DNA of 64,000 nt from Halichondria panicea (lineage: Eukaryota; Porifera; Demospongiae; Suberitida; Halichondriidae), in assembly GCF_963675165.1 (NCBI RefSeq), contig NC_087391.1, positions 577,001 to 641,000 of the forward strand, given 5' to 3'. Below are positions 22,544 through 35,200 of this stretch, piece after piece (position 1 is the stretch's first letter; the number at the start of each line of letters is the position of its first letter). Below the pieces are notes generated by a model. That model was not told the origin of the DNA. It saw only the letters and a list, made by a program, of their open reading frames with translations, and made no database searches. A program made the translations under genes and the position numbers.

Positions 22544-24115
22544 AGCCGCTAATACTGGGTTGAGGAGAATTTTGTAGAGCGTCTATATGTATAGTTACTA
22601 CTTAACCCATTGGACAACTTGGGTAGTTAGTTTAGCTTATAATAATTATTATGCCAAATTAGATAATTATGTTCATTTTAGTTCAAGTGAGTGTATGCAT
22701 AATTATGATGAACACTATTAAACAGTGGTGTATTATGGTTTTAATTGAATTGGCCAATTAAAAATTATGTTAATCTAACTGGGACATTTATTTTTAAGCC
22801 GTGTCACTATGGCCGTGGAATTATGGCATAGTGTGGCTCTCTTACTCGATGCATGTTTTTGGTTCTTTTTCGGTCAATCCTACTAATAACGTTGCAAACA
22901 TTTAAATCCTTTGTGTGTCTGGTTCCCTTTCTTTTTGCTGTAATTCTTCCCCTTAAAAAGTTGACATGCTTAGTCTGCCAGTTTAATAGCTCTTTGTTTT
23001 TTTACACTGTTTTTTAAGGTTTCAGACTCAGAAGTTTGCTAGGTGCATGTATCCACACTTTATACCTAATTATAATTATTCACAATAATTATTTTGCTAC
23101 AGATATGATGATGTAACTCATCACACACACGTTCTGTCACATGCAGGCAAGGTCCAAACTATACGGAGAGCACATACAAGCACAAGATGTAGGTGCAGGA
23201 GGGAAAGCCAGCTGACACATCCTCTTCTATATAATTATACCATTGAGAGGTAGCCACCAGACCAACTGTTAGCCGCTCCAAACGATACCGGTGCACCAAT
23301 TTAACAAGACGGAGGGCCAAGTAATCCACTTGGGCAAAGCTCCATCCACTCCATCAATAGCGCTAGCCTGAAACAGTACAATACCGACCAGCTACATGCA
23401 ATGGATAGATGTGAGGTCGGGGAGAGTGTACAAAGTGTGATCAGTAGTCGTGAGAGCAATGGAGATTACATTGATTTCAGTGGATCCGTTGCTCTTGGTT
23501 TTGCCACCTGTGCGCATGCACGGGGTGAATGCTAACATCTTATTTACTACCTAAATCATTTTGCTGTAGGGGTGATACTGATACAGTGAATATAGAGATG
23601 AGAACTGATCATGACTGGTCGTACTGTAATGGAGGTGGTGACTAGCTGAGTTTGTGTTGTTTATGTAATCAATTATGGAATCTGAAGAATTTTCATTGGT
23701 TGAACGTGTTTAAGTTTCAACAGTCATAACTTTTGCTTTGATGATCGATAATTATTCTGAAAGCTTAGAAAGAGACCATTCACCATAATTTGGTTTTTTT
23801 CGCCCTTGGACCATGAGTTATTCACTTAAAGATGTTTTTCTGTTGCAATTGGATCCACGGAACTCAAGTTTATATGGCAACTGAAAGAGTTCCGGAGCCA
23901 TTAATTACACGAGGGGCAGTTGTGTACTTCTCCAGTGAAGCAGTATAGGAAATCTACTGATGACATTGCTTAAATAAAACTATAGTCATTATTATACCTG
24001 CATACATTATTGCTGAATATAAACATTATTGTGTTACAAGAACAACAAACTTGGGGATGATGAAAACAAGTGATCAGTACAAGAGTAGACTGTGAATTAC
24101 TTAGCAACAAGTGAG
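22544..24115. other. 3' flank of the secreted gene and duplicated non-coding DNA
   Basis: No gene is seen. Contents are an AT-rich stretch to about 23270, one unit of the copy A minisatellite (23375-23425), a member of the hairpin family near 23700-23880 (GATCGATAATTATTCTGAAA), and sequence that is the 3' UTR or downstream flank of AIDA on the minus strand. Confidence 0.6.
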
Positions 24116-26122
24116 CTAGCTTTTGTGAATGTTCAGAGTCAGTTGAAGGTAGAGAGGCTTAGCTGAGAGCAGCGACAACTTCTTGCGATGGAAATCAGTT
24201 GGTTTTTTGTAACTGCATCGAAAAATGAAATATTTAATTACAATTATAACCGTACAATTCTTAGCAACCCATAAAAACTTTATCATTTTTATAATGTGTA
24301 TGCACATTGTAATGCTAAAGGCTCACATTTCCAGAGCAGCCTTGCCAGGTTTGATTTCGTCCATTTCCATGAAAGAGAAGCACTTGGTACTGACTCTCTT
24401 CTTGTTCGGCTTGTAATGCTTGAACTCAAAGAAGATGGCCGCTCCCTCCGGCAGCTCCTCTAGTGGTGATCGTATCAACACTGACACACCAAACTGGATG
24501 TGGGAGCCCTCTTTCTGATTGGCTAGCGGAGTGTCCTGGGACACCTCTATGTCATCGCCATGGAAATCTGAAGAACAAAGAGTGGGTTTCAGATTTAAAG
24601 CGACAAATCGATCAGTTGTAGAATGTAAATAATTTATATTGTATATGTAAAATTAATATAATTATTGTATATCACCATTGCTAACACTACCAGGCCAATA
24701 GCTACATGTACAGTGGCATAGCCACTACGACCAAGTTGTTCTTTGTGTGATATGGCTTAGGTTGTCTCACTTTTAACACTGACACTGATGTAAGGGTCGA
24801 GGTAGTATTGAGGATCTTTGATACCAAACTTGTCAATGGAGATGGTGAGGTAGTTGAGACCGGGTAGCATATCACGACTTGTTATCAGACTGCCAGCTGC
24901 AAAACAAACACCATGGTTACACAACATACACACTAAACATCTATGTACACCATGATTAGTGTGTATGTTATTGATAGCTTTCAGTTCTCTACTCTTGATT
25001 GTAGCTATACACAGATATATACAAGCATTGGTAAGCAGTTCCAACAGCAAATGAAAACGTTATATTGCTTATCTTCCAAATGTAGTTATACAAACAATAG
25101 CAAAGATAAGAAAATCCCACAAGGATTATAGACAGACATTTGCTCAGGGCCGGTGGACCTTCAGCGAGTACTGGAGGCCCATCCTCCTTGCTTGCCACGC
25201 CCCCTTCTGCAGGAGGTATAATATCGCTGAGATCTGCCTCCATATCCGACACACTCACTGATCTCTCTCCGAGGCCCTGCAGAGCTGAGGGCATGGAGGG
25301 AATTATTGTACAATCACATAAAATATACAATGAGTTCACTACAATCATTATTTATATCTGCACAGCAGATGTTGCATATCAACAAATGTAAGAAGCTGGC
25401 AACACACTCTTGAGTAGGAAACACACTCTTGAGTAGGTATTATTCGGTAGCAGACAATATAAACTATCACCTACCTGTTATGATTCGGTTGATGCAAGTG
25501 TAAGTGGAGGCACTGGAATCTTGCACTGAAGAGAGGTCTTGAAGACTCCTCCCCCTCTGTTGCAGAGCAGCTGCAATCCTCCACAACAAGAGCTATGATG
25601 GAGAGATGGTGACCTAGTAGTACCTCATGATGACGATGATGGGACTTACCTTCTCTTTGTGGGAGAACACGTCGGATTCTGGTGTAGACAATTGCTCTAG
25701 TTTGTGCGAAGCTCTGTATATTAAAAAACACGCACATAATTAACTACAGAGCACTGTTAATAGCGTTCAATAATATTATTATGAACAATGGCTTCAATAA
25801 ATATAATAACAATAATAATAATTAAACACACCAGAATAAAGGTGTACATGTATGTACAGGTATGTAAAAGATTATGTATAGACAATCAGCAGTGCTAGTG
25901 CAGTGCAGTGAGTCACAGCAGATATTATTATATTATTCTACTCAGTTCTCAACATTCATTGCATTGGCACTACTGACATTAGACTTAGTAAGTAATGCTA
26001 TGGCCTGTGTCTCACTTGACGAGTTCCTCAGATGCCTCCAGAACCATCCCCCATTGCTCCAGCTCAGAGCAGCGCTGCAGAATGCTCACCAACTCAAGCA
26101 CAGTCTTTTTCAACTCACACAT
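24116..26122 (-). CDS. AIDA: axin interactor, dorsalization-associated protein
   Basis: Seven exons, complement 26016-26122, 25650-25713, 25475-25592, 25159-25284, 24771-24896, 24327-24567 and 24116-24212, about 292 residues (human 306). The C-terminal C2-type domain is clear: YLTISIDKFGIKD, YYLDPYISVSVK, EGAAIFFEFKHYKPNKKR, STKCFSFMEMDEIKPG and YKKPTDFHRKKLSLL. The N-terminal helical part is more diverged (LEQWGMVLEASEELVK). In vertebrates AIDA binds Axin and limits Axin-driven JNK signalling. The donor of exon 4 is uncertain: GAAG/GTCCAC is used here, but AAAT/GTCTGT keeps the same phase. The start is 103 bp from the divergent WARS1 start. Confidence 0.92.
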
Positions 26123-26225
26123 CTCTGCAAGTAAGGAGGCGGGGCTCCAGAGCAAAAATGTGGGCGGGGCTAAACTTAACCGCACACGTGGATTTTTTAT
26201 AGAAGAGAGAACAAAGCAAAGCATC
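26123..26225. promoter_or_regulatory. divergent promoter region of AIDA and WARS1
   Basis: Only 103 bp between two start codons. It contains GGAGGCGGGGC at about 26136-26146 and GGGCGGGGC at about 26163-26171, GC-box-like sequences in an otherwise AT-rich region, and no TATA box. A bidirectional GC-box promoter is likely. Confidence 0.65.
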
Positions 26226-28240
26226 ATGGCGGAGGAAGTTAGTCAGAGTACAGGGGTAGAGGAGGTAAAGACAGGCGATGAAGAGCAAGTGGTGACACCG
26301 TGGGTGGCCCATGCTGGCACGGGGGATAAGGGCATCGACTATGAGAAACTGATCAGTGAGTTTCAATGCATAATTGTATGATTGCATCATCTGTTTACCC
26401 TGGCCCTAATGTTGTGTTATCATCGTAGGACAGTTTGGGAGTCAAAGGATCAATGACGAACTCCTGCAGAAAATTGAGGCTGTCACGAAGAAGAAACCTC
26501 ACCACTTCCTCCGAAGAGGCATATTCTTCTCACACAGGTTGGTCTTTACTAGTATATTGTAGGACATTACTGACTGATTGACTGTGTTGTGTGTTCACAC
26601 AGAGACGTGGAGGGTATACTGGATGCATATGCTAACAACAAGCCGTTCTACCTGTACACTGGTCGAGGGCCGTCCTCTGAGTCCATGCATTTGGGCCACC
26701 TCATCCCCTTCATGTTCACAAAGTAAGACACCAATCCTCCCCCCATCTCCACACACACACTTCCACACCCCTCACACTTTACACACCCACACAGGTACCT
26801 CCAGGATGTGTTTGACGTGCCTCTTGTGGTCCAGATGACGGACGATGAGAAGTTCCTCTGGAAGGACCTCACTGTAGAGGAGGCAAACAGACTAGCCTTT
26901 GAGAATGCCAAGGACATCATTGCCTGCGGGTTCGACATTAAGAAGACCTTCATTTTCTCTGATATAGAGTACATAAGGTGGGTACATTGTCCCGTAATTT
27001 AGATGGCCACACGACATAGAATAATAATAATAATATGACTACAGTGCATAGTTGGACTGTGAGAGTCTTTTGTTGGGTCTATTTTGTGAAGGCGTGTTAG
27101 GAATTTATTTCAGCAGGTTTTAAAACAATCTCTCTGCAGTTCTGAGCCCAACTTTTACAAGAACATCCTCCGAGCACAGAAGTGTGTCACCACTAACCAA
27201 GCCAAGGGCATCTTTGGTTTCCAAGACACTGACTGCATCGGCAAGATCAGCTTTCCTGCCATCCAAGCTGTTCCAGCTTTCAGCACCACCTTTCCCAAGA
27301 TATTCGGCAGCAAGAAAGATGTCCAATGTCTCATCCCCTGCGCCATTGACCAGGTTAGTACTTGTTAGTACTCAGGTGCATTCTCTATATTTATACTAGG
27401 TGTGTGTATGCCTGCCTGCAGGAATCACCACTTGGGCTACAGTGTGCTCTCTAGCTAGTATAGTTATAACCAAGAGTTGTTATAACTTCCTGTGATTAAG
27501 TACCTTCACTGTCACTCACAATGTTTGCTCCTCCTCAGGATCCATACTTTAGAATGACGCGTGATATAGCTCCCAGACTTGGTTTTCACAAGCCGGCCAT
27601 CATCCACTCCTCGTTCTTTCCTGCCCTCCAAGGTCCGCAGTCCAAGATGTCCGCCTCTGACCCCACCTCCTCCATCTTCCTAGTCGACTCCATGAATGAC
27701 ATAAAACAAAAGGTTGGCATAGCAATAGTGACGTTAATTTTTGCTTTATTCCTTGTCTTTCCAGATCAACAAGTATGCCTTCTCTGGTGGGCGTGACACT
27801 AAGGAGGAGCACGAGCGACTGGGGGGGAACACGGACATTGACGTCTCCTATCAGTACCTGACCTTCTTCCTTGAGGACGATGAGAAACTGGCCCACATCA
27901 AACAGGTCCATACCTCAGAATGTATACTCTACAGTCGGGGACGATTGTGCTGTGTCCCTTGCTTGTAGAGACGTATCTTTGGAACTACTATACACATTTC
28001 AAGAGCCTTTACTAGCTAACTAACTCACGATAATAAAATTATATTGAGTACATTATTGAAGCCCCTCCCCTCCAGGAGTATGAGGCCGGCCGCCTCCTGT
28101 CTGGTCACCTCAAGAAGGAGCTCATCTCCGTCCTGCAAGCAATGGTGACCGAGCACCAGGAGAGGAGGAAGACTGTCACTGACGACATGGTGCGCACCTT
28201 CATGACCCAGCGACCTTTGAACTTTAAGTTGGCTAGTTAG
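26226..28240 (+). CDS. WARS1: cytosolic tryptophanyl-tRNA synthetase
   Basis: Eight exons (26226-26355, 26429-26537, 26603-26722, 26795-26977, 27140-27353, 27539-27712, 27765-27905, 28076-28240) give about 411 residues. The class I signatures are present: HLGH in [13 protein letters not shown] and KMSAS in [14 protein letters not shown]. Other matches are [27 protein letters not shown] and [19 protein letters not shown]. The enzyme charges tRNA-Trp in the cytosol. The protein starts directly at the catalytic part, with only a short acidic leader and no WHEP domain, unlike full-length human WARS1. Confidence 0.96.
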
Positions 28241-28437
28241 TGAACTTTTGAAATAAAGAGATTTTATGATATAATCGATTCAACAATCAGAACAATTATG
28301 TATACAATTGATTATGTCATGCTACGTATAAAATACAAAAAATTATAAACTTCAAAAATTAGAATTGATCGATGTCATTTAAATGATTGGCCTAAATTTG
28401 TTCTATCAATTTTGAGCGTTTGTGTAATATTGTCCAC

Positions 28438-28707
28438 CTATAGGAGCACTGTGGCCACGCCCATTGTCACGAGGGTCACAAGGGCACTCCACACACTCAG
28501 GCCACGCCCCCCACACGTAGCCGCCTCCACAGTGTTCACGGCATCACCAAATATGTTGTTGAGGGCGACTTCGTTGGGGCTGGGTTGGTCTACATTCCAC
28601 GAGATGGTCATACACTCTCTATCAGGATCAGTGGACGAGGTGTTGGAGTAGACAAAAGATGGTCCCCACAGCATCTCACACAAACCCTTCCCACTCCCGT
28701 ACACGTC

Positions 28708-28749
<42 letters not shown>

Positions 28750-29434
28750 TGGGTGTGTGTGGGTGTGGGTGTGTGTGTGTGTGTGTGTGGGTGTGGGTGT
28801 GTGTGTGTGTGTGAGGGTATACAAGAAGTACCATTTGTGTGGGAGAAATTGTGTCAACTGTTCGCGTTACTAGCTCAAACGGAATGCTCACTTAAATTAA
28901 TCTTTAAAAAGGTTGGCATCTGATGCCCTAATATTAAACTTAGTGGTGGATCCTTGAGACCTTGTATCATCCTATCTAGTTAGGCAAGCAAAAAAAAAAG
29001 AAAAAAAAGGAGAACAAAAGAGCAAACAGGTATAAAAAGCAAACAGATGCCCGACCTTGAGAGTCGAGAATGATGGGTTAAAGAGTCTTTAACGGTGCAC
29101 CAACCCTCCCCATTCATCTGTTGCATTCAGACCAACTAGTATACTGAATAATTATTGTAAGCTATTCACTTGGGGCCATGCTGATTGTAACATTCGATGT
29201 AATGCTGACATAAAGTATAGAACTTATATTAGACTTGATATTGGCTGCTGTAATACTTCAACTTAGCTTGTGCATGGCTGTGTGCTTGTGTACTAAATCG
29301 AGGCTTAATTTATAAGGTACAGGCCTGTATTGTCTGGGCCAGGTTTTTGATAATGGGGATGGGTCTATGTGGTTCTTCTAGGTGGCAAACACCATATAAT
29401 CATTAACCTCTAATTTTGGTTCTTAAATAGATAG

Positions 29435-29499
<65 letters not shown>

Positions 29500-30901
29500 G
29501 TGTGTGGGGGGGGGAGTGTTAGCTCAATGTAACATTCATACCAGAAATGTGTAGAAGCAGCGAGTAGCTATATATAGAGTAGAAGCAATATTGAATGTTA
29601 CAGTGACAAAAAAAATAAGTATTCAGACTGAGTGAAATATTCTACTCTTTTGACAGATTATTTCTTAATCAAAAACTGTACGCTATATATTCTAAGCAAC
29701 GACTCTCGAGTAGTTAAGGCAGATATAAGTGAGAGCCCTTCAACTTACGAGAAGGTCCTACAAGACGAGGAGTTGATACAGAGATTCTTCTCATTGACAT
29801 AGAGCCAGTCACTGATCCAGTTAGTGGCACAGGTCATGTCTGCCGCACACGCATCGTACCACTCGTCACAGAACTCCCTGCACACTGGCAACTGGAGGAC
29901 GGCACTCGTGTAGTTGGGGTTCCGCCAGTGAGCCACATTAGGGGAGCATCTGAGGAGGCGGAGGGGAGAGTGGACTTACCAGTGTGGTAGCTAGACTAAT
30001 CTATCTATAATAATGTGGCAGTGTGGTAGCTAGACTAATCTATCTACAATAATGTGGCAGTGTGGTAGCTAGACTAATCTATCTACAATAATGTGGCAGT
30101 GTGGTAGCTAGACTATATCTACAAAGATTGATAGGATTGCAATACACATGCTACTACAATACAGTAGGTGCATGCATTTCAAGAGTGAGCTTTAATACAT
30201 TGATTACATGTACACACCCCTCTTGCATCAACCTGACTAAGTGCTGACAGTAAACACTGATTACCTAACCCTACTCCCTAGTGTGCATGGAGAATGTAAC
30301 TCTGAGAGATCTCACCTATAGAAGCATTCCATATTGACAAAGTAGTCATGACAACGATCGGACAGATTCCCGCAATGGTCCCACCTAAACCCATCCACAT
30401 CAGTGACTCGAGGTGTGTCCAGTTGTTCTGTGAACTCAGCCGTACAGCATGTCTCATCCCTCCACTGGAAGCAGGCCTTGTAGTCTGGGCCCTCAGGCTC
30501 TGGACATGCCAGCTCCTTGTGCTTGTCCCCTGGGAGACACTCACCTGCATGTACACACCACGGGAATATTAATAAAAGAGTGGGTGTATTTTACAGGGTC
30601 TAATGCACACAACGCATGTTCAGGACGAGCTAAAAACATGAATAACGAGCTGTATTACCATGAATAATAAAATGATAACGAGCTAGCTAGCCCCTGCTCT
30701 GTTATCAATTGCAACCATCTACACAGTCACTCCAAAATATGATCAGAAATTCAATGCCCCATTTTATGTAATTCTAGTTGATCAGTACTGACCTGGCCTG
30801 TACTTTGTGTGGACCACACTGTGGTCATCGTCATCATGATCTGCTCCCGTCCACTGAAGCAGTAGTAGCAAGGCCAGGCACACTCGCAGCCAACCCATCA
30901 T
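28438..30901 (-). CDS. folate-receptor-like secreted or membrane-anchored protein
   Basis: Four exons, complement 30793-30901, 30316-30544, 29749-29949 and 28438-28708, about 269 residues. Signal peptide (MGWLRVCLALLLLLQW), Asp/His-rich stretch, then the Cys-rich folate receptor fold: CFQWRDETCCTAEF, GFRWDHCGNLSDRCHDYF, ECFYRCSPN, LPVCREFCDEWYDACAAD and TCATNWISDWLY. The C-terminal hydrophobic end (WSALVTLVTMGVATVLL) fits a GPI-attachment signal or a terminal span. In human folate receptor alpha the ligand-contact stretch is NWHKGWNW; here it is NWISDWLY, so His and Lys are not kept and folate binding is uncertain. A (CA)n tract directly precedes the last exon. Confidence 0.87.
28709..28813. 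repeat. (GT)n microsatellite abutting a 3' splice site
   Basis: About 100 bp of GT with GGGT interruptions. On the minus strand it is (CA)n ending directly in the CAG of the last intron acceptor of the folate-receptor-like gene, so the usual pyrimidine tract is replaced by alternating CA. Confidence 0.93.
29436..29499. repeat. (GT)n microsatellite
   Basis: About 31 uninterrupted GT units followed by a G-run, inside the last intron of the folate-receptor-like gene. Confidence 0.95.
29980..30120. repeat. 39-bp minisatellite, about 3.6 copies
   Basis: Units start at 29980, 30019, 30058 and 30097 with CAGTGTGGTAGCTAGACTAA. Located in intron 2 of the folate-receptor-like gene. Confidence 0.92.
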
Positions 30902-32299
30902 CACTTCTTTAGCTAGTTTTCAGTGTTGTGCAGAATATCTCGGAACAAATCAGCCTTTAACTTTTATAGGGCTAATATACACACGGAAATAACAACTTAT
31001 TAACATGTGGTTGGACACCTATGAATATTTAATAATGTGGTCGACAACACGATGGAATGCATACCAGGTGCATCAACAGGTCTAAACAACATATGCACGT
31101 ACAGCTGTTTGCATAGACCTTGCAAAATACTGCCTAAATTCCTTATCATTACCACAAAATCACCATACAATGTTGCTATGCAAACAACATGTAGTCTTGA
31201 GCAATGATGGCTTCCAGAACGTGGATGTATTCTGGCTTCAATGATGCTCAAAGAGAAACACTGGTGAAAAACCTTTGCGAATGAGCCAAATCAGCAGAAA
31301 ATGTAACCCTTTGCGATCTAACTATTGCGTTCTGGAAAGGATTATGTGTACAACCCTCGCAAAGTTCGCAAATGTTTGATGCTCGCAAAACATTCGTAAT
31401 ACAGGTAATCCTAGCTCTCTAGATTTTGCCCCTGAGCTATTAGGCTGGCCTCCAGACTATTCCCATAGTCTAGTTCTAGAAGCCATCATTGCTCTTTATA
31501 ACTACATGTATACTACATGCATGTACATGTACATGTACTATTTGTTTGCATAGCAACATTGTATGGTGGTTTGTGGTAATGGAGTGGTATTTTGCAAGGT
31601 CTGTGCAAACAGCTGTACAGCTGTTTGCATACAGCTGTTTGCATAGACCTTGCAAAATAATCAGCTCACTGCATTACCACAAAACTACAAAATCATCATA
31701 CAGTGTTGCTATGCAAACAACATGCAGTCCTGAGCAGTCTAGAAGTTGTATATGGGTACTTTTTGAGTAAACCCTTGAAAAGTACCTGCTATAAGATGGT
31801 ATCAGGAGTACTCCTGGTGGTATCAAGAGTAATGCTTTTATCTACTCTTGGTGGTATAATTATGGTGAGGTTTGAAGAAGTTTCAGGCTGAAGAAACTGT
31901 TAGTACGAAGTACCTTAAACACTAACAGATCACAAAATATTGTTTGGTGCTTATCTAGTAGAAAAATATGTTCGGACTTGACAGTCAAAACCGGTATACC
32001 GCAGTGAGCAAGTTAGTAGGTTCTTTAGTGGAACAATTTTTTGTACAGCACAAGTCTCAGCGTAAGGCGTTGGTAAACCATTCTCTACTTAAATCCTCCC
32101 GGTTCTATGAGTCTCTATATAGCCTATTTCCATGCACCATTGGTCACTTTATTTTTATTTAGTCATTGTGAATGTGAATGTACCCAATACTATTTGTTTG
32201 CATGATGGTTTTGTGGTAAGCAGTGAATGATTTAGTATTTTGCAAGGTCTATGCAAACAGCTGTACAGCCGAACAATAAAAATATTGAGACTGAGTCCA
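30902..32299. other. gene-free repeat-rich interval between two minus-strand genes
   Basis: No convincing gene. It holds the promoter of the folate-receptor-like gene at its left (a TATAAAAGT-type sequence on the minus strand near 30960-30970), the inverted repeat cluster described separately (31069-32275), and the downstream flank of UTP25. Short frames here overlap the repeats. Confidence 0.7.
31069..32275. repeat. cluster of four alternating inverted copies of a ~130-bp sequence
   Basis: Copies lie at about 31085-31225 (direct), 31485-31615 (inverted), 31615-31745 (direct) and 32185-32272 (inverted). All share GTTTGCATAGACCTTGCAAA at one side and GTTGCTATGCAAACAA at the other. The middle pair meets at a perfect 26-bp palindrome at about 31604-31629 (half: TGCAAACAGCTGT). 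This could fold into long hairpins. A foldback transposon family is the likely source. Confidence 0.82.
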
Positions 32300-35200
32300 T
32301 CAAGTCCCCATAACAATCATATGGACATTATCGTTTGATTCCAACATCTTGCGAGCTCTGACGTTGCCCACTATTCTACTGAGCATGTGCAGTTCGTAGC
32401 GTGAGTAGAGGACTGTGCACGTGACTCCGCCCATCTGCCCCGCCTCCTCCAACATATTGACTAGCTCCGGATAGAACTCGGCGTAGAGAGGGAGGGAATA
32501 AAAGATGAGATGATGAATCCCTCGGAGATGGTACCTGCAGAGAAAAAAAAATCAACTATATATTATTCGAATAATTATAGCAAGGTCAAATGCAGTACCA
32601 ATATATAATTATATGCTGGGCTAGCTGCATGCATGTATGGAAGTGTTGTACATGAAGTGGAAACACCATACGATGGATACAGCAACGTACAAAAGCTATC
32701 ATCTAAGGCAGATAGTGTGCAAAGACCACTAAAGACAAGTATATATGCCTGGGACTTCTACATGGAAAATGCTAACTTTTAGCTGGTTGGAGCTTACCAG
32801 CTCTACAGCATATAGATAGAAGCGCTTTTTAACAAGGAATCCAATGGTATATGAAACTTTGAAGTATGACAAAGTTAGGACAATTTTATGAAGGTCAAAC
32901 TCAACACAATAATTAAATGATAGAACTTCATTATAACCACACCTCCTAAAAAAGTGCAGTCTCTCTGTGTAGAGGAGGAAGTGTTTCTGCTTATGGTAGA
33001 ATTCAGTCCTGCAGCGAGATACTTGAGAGGTCTTAGTGTACTCTGAGAGCAGGCAATGGGAAAGCTCCGCCCTTTTCATGTGGTTACGCACACGCACAAA
33101 GTCAAAATAGGAAGGCACGAAAATGGCCGTCTGTTTAGTGAGCTCTCCACAGAAATCAGGGAGAATCTGAAGAAAATGTAGTAAAATGTTCAAGTTTTAG
33201 CAGTCAACAAAAAACAACAATGCACAATAATTATGCCATAAATTCAAAAGACTAAGTACTCAGTCTCTTGCACATTTTAACCTTATTGCAACATTATTTT
33301 ATTGACAACAAAATAATGAACAAGGTTGTTTGTATACAACACAACACCTGTACTCACCTTCTCAACAAAGTAAGTCAGTCTTGCCTCGGGCAGTTCCTTG
33401 TGAGAGAGGCAGTGCACTCTGTGGAAGACTTGTGGAGCTTGGACCACCACCTGACTCACACAGCCGTCACCAGGCCCCTCCCCCACACGCACACGACCAG
33501 CATAGTCTGACAGGAGACGAGTGAAGGACAGTAACACAAAATGACGGTACATACTAACACCAGGGAAAACTTCAATACGAGATTTATTATCTAGCCTTGC
33601 CACCAGGCTCTCTAATGTCAATATAAATATTTTGTAAGGTAACAAAAGAATTATACACCAATAGCCCCCCCCCCACCCACACCCACACCCACACACCCAC
33701 ACACACACACAAGAGGATACTGTGACAGTAGTTGTTGAAGAGAGCGTTGATCTCGGGAGTGAAGAAGCTGCTGAAGACGAGCGTCTGACGATAGTACTTG
33801 CCCCACTCGTTCACCGCCCACTCACGCAGACGAGATATGTCCGCACCGTGAGCCTCTCTGGGGGTCAGGTGGAGATGGGCGAAGATGTGCTGTGTGTGAG
33901 GTGAGAGAGTGTGGATTATGTGAGGGTGTGCTGTGTGTGAAGAGTGGAGTGTGAGGGTGTGAGGGGGCGTGTGTGGTGACGTACCAAGAGATGGTCCCAG
34001 TTTTGCATGAGGAACACATCACATTGGTCCACTATCAACAGCTCAATGGAGGACAGGAAATCATAGTCTCTCGTCTTCTCCCTGAAGCAGAAAAATGAGT
34101 GAACTTCGATAATCGATAATTCAAGATGATACTTCACACAATTTCTAAAAGTATTGTAATTGATATTTAAATCTGTGAGGCGTCTCAAACACGTTTAAGG
34201 ACCATTAACTTAGAGCCTCTTAAGGACATCAAATTTAATAACCAAGTTCAAGTGTGTCTCACCCGTCTGCCCCTAGGATGGTGCGCAGGCCGAGGGGGGA
34301 GGCAAGGATGATGTCTGATGAGTAGAACTCAGAGTACAGTCTCACAAGGTTCCTCTTTATGGACACACCCACTCGGAAACAATCGTCAATATTACCAGCA
34401 AACATCTCTTCATAAGATTCTGTGTCAAGGACAAAGCAATAACAGTCACTTCATTCATGTATAAACTATTGGGGTTGCATATAAATAGATATCTTTCACT
34501 AACAAGTGTCAAGAATTCAGCTATAAGCTAGCTACAATGACCATACGATATAAAGGCCAGGTCCCATTTGAGTACAAAACAACCTTCAACAAAGGCCACC
34601 TCTGGAAAATGGCCCGACTTTGTTCCCAAAACCTGACTGCTAATAAAAGAGAGTTCCACTGTATTCAAGAGAGTACATTTTCCCACTCACTCGGTTTCTT
34701 GATCTTTGACGGCAGGTGTGCCTCTTCACTGAACTCCTCCTGAAATCTCTTCTTATGACTGACCACCCCCTGTGTACAAGTGTGTGTGGGTGTGGTCAAC
34801 ACGCCCACTCACTCACCTCCCCCTGAGGCAGCAGTAACTCCACTAGTGTGTTGATTGTGCGTAGGGCACATTCACGAAATGGGAGCAGAATCAAAACCTT
34901 GGGACGAGTAAGCCCCTGATCACCAACGTCACTAATCAGTAGAACATAGCAACAATCAGAGCATCTCGTATAATAATCATACAATGCAATTCACGTACTC
35001 AATGACTTTGTTGGTCTTTGCTGCTTGCACCAGTCGTGCTTTGTTTTTGAGAACTCTAGATCGTGTCCTATTGGAGAGAAAATACTGATACTATTATTAC
35101 ACCCACGCACGCACACCCCCACCCTCACCCACACATGCACACCCCCACCCACACCCACACACGCGGCAGTGTCTTACTTCAGTACGTGGTTGAGTGCGTG

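Larger units (their letters stand above)
20828..24336. repeat. tandem segmental duplication, copy B
   Basis: About 3.5 kb. It carries the intact secreted-protein gene (22031-22543), a locally expanded repeat of about 97 bp (21168-21470), a short hairpin element near 21612, and the true 3' end of AIDA. It is nearly identical to copy A over 19915-20820 versus 23435-24336, which suggests a recent event. Confidence 0.9.

Noticed and set aside
28438-28923. Frames rich in His-Thr or Cys-Val around 28700
   Set aside because: They translate the (GT)n microsatellite. Only the part 28438-28708 on the minus strand is coding, as the last folate-receptor-like exon.
31968-32162. 64-residue plus-strand frame
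   Set aside because: It lies among hairpin repeats, has no splice partners and no recognisable protein features.
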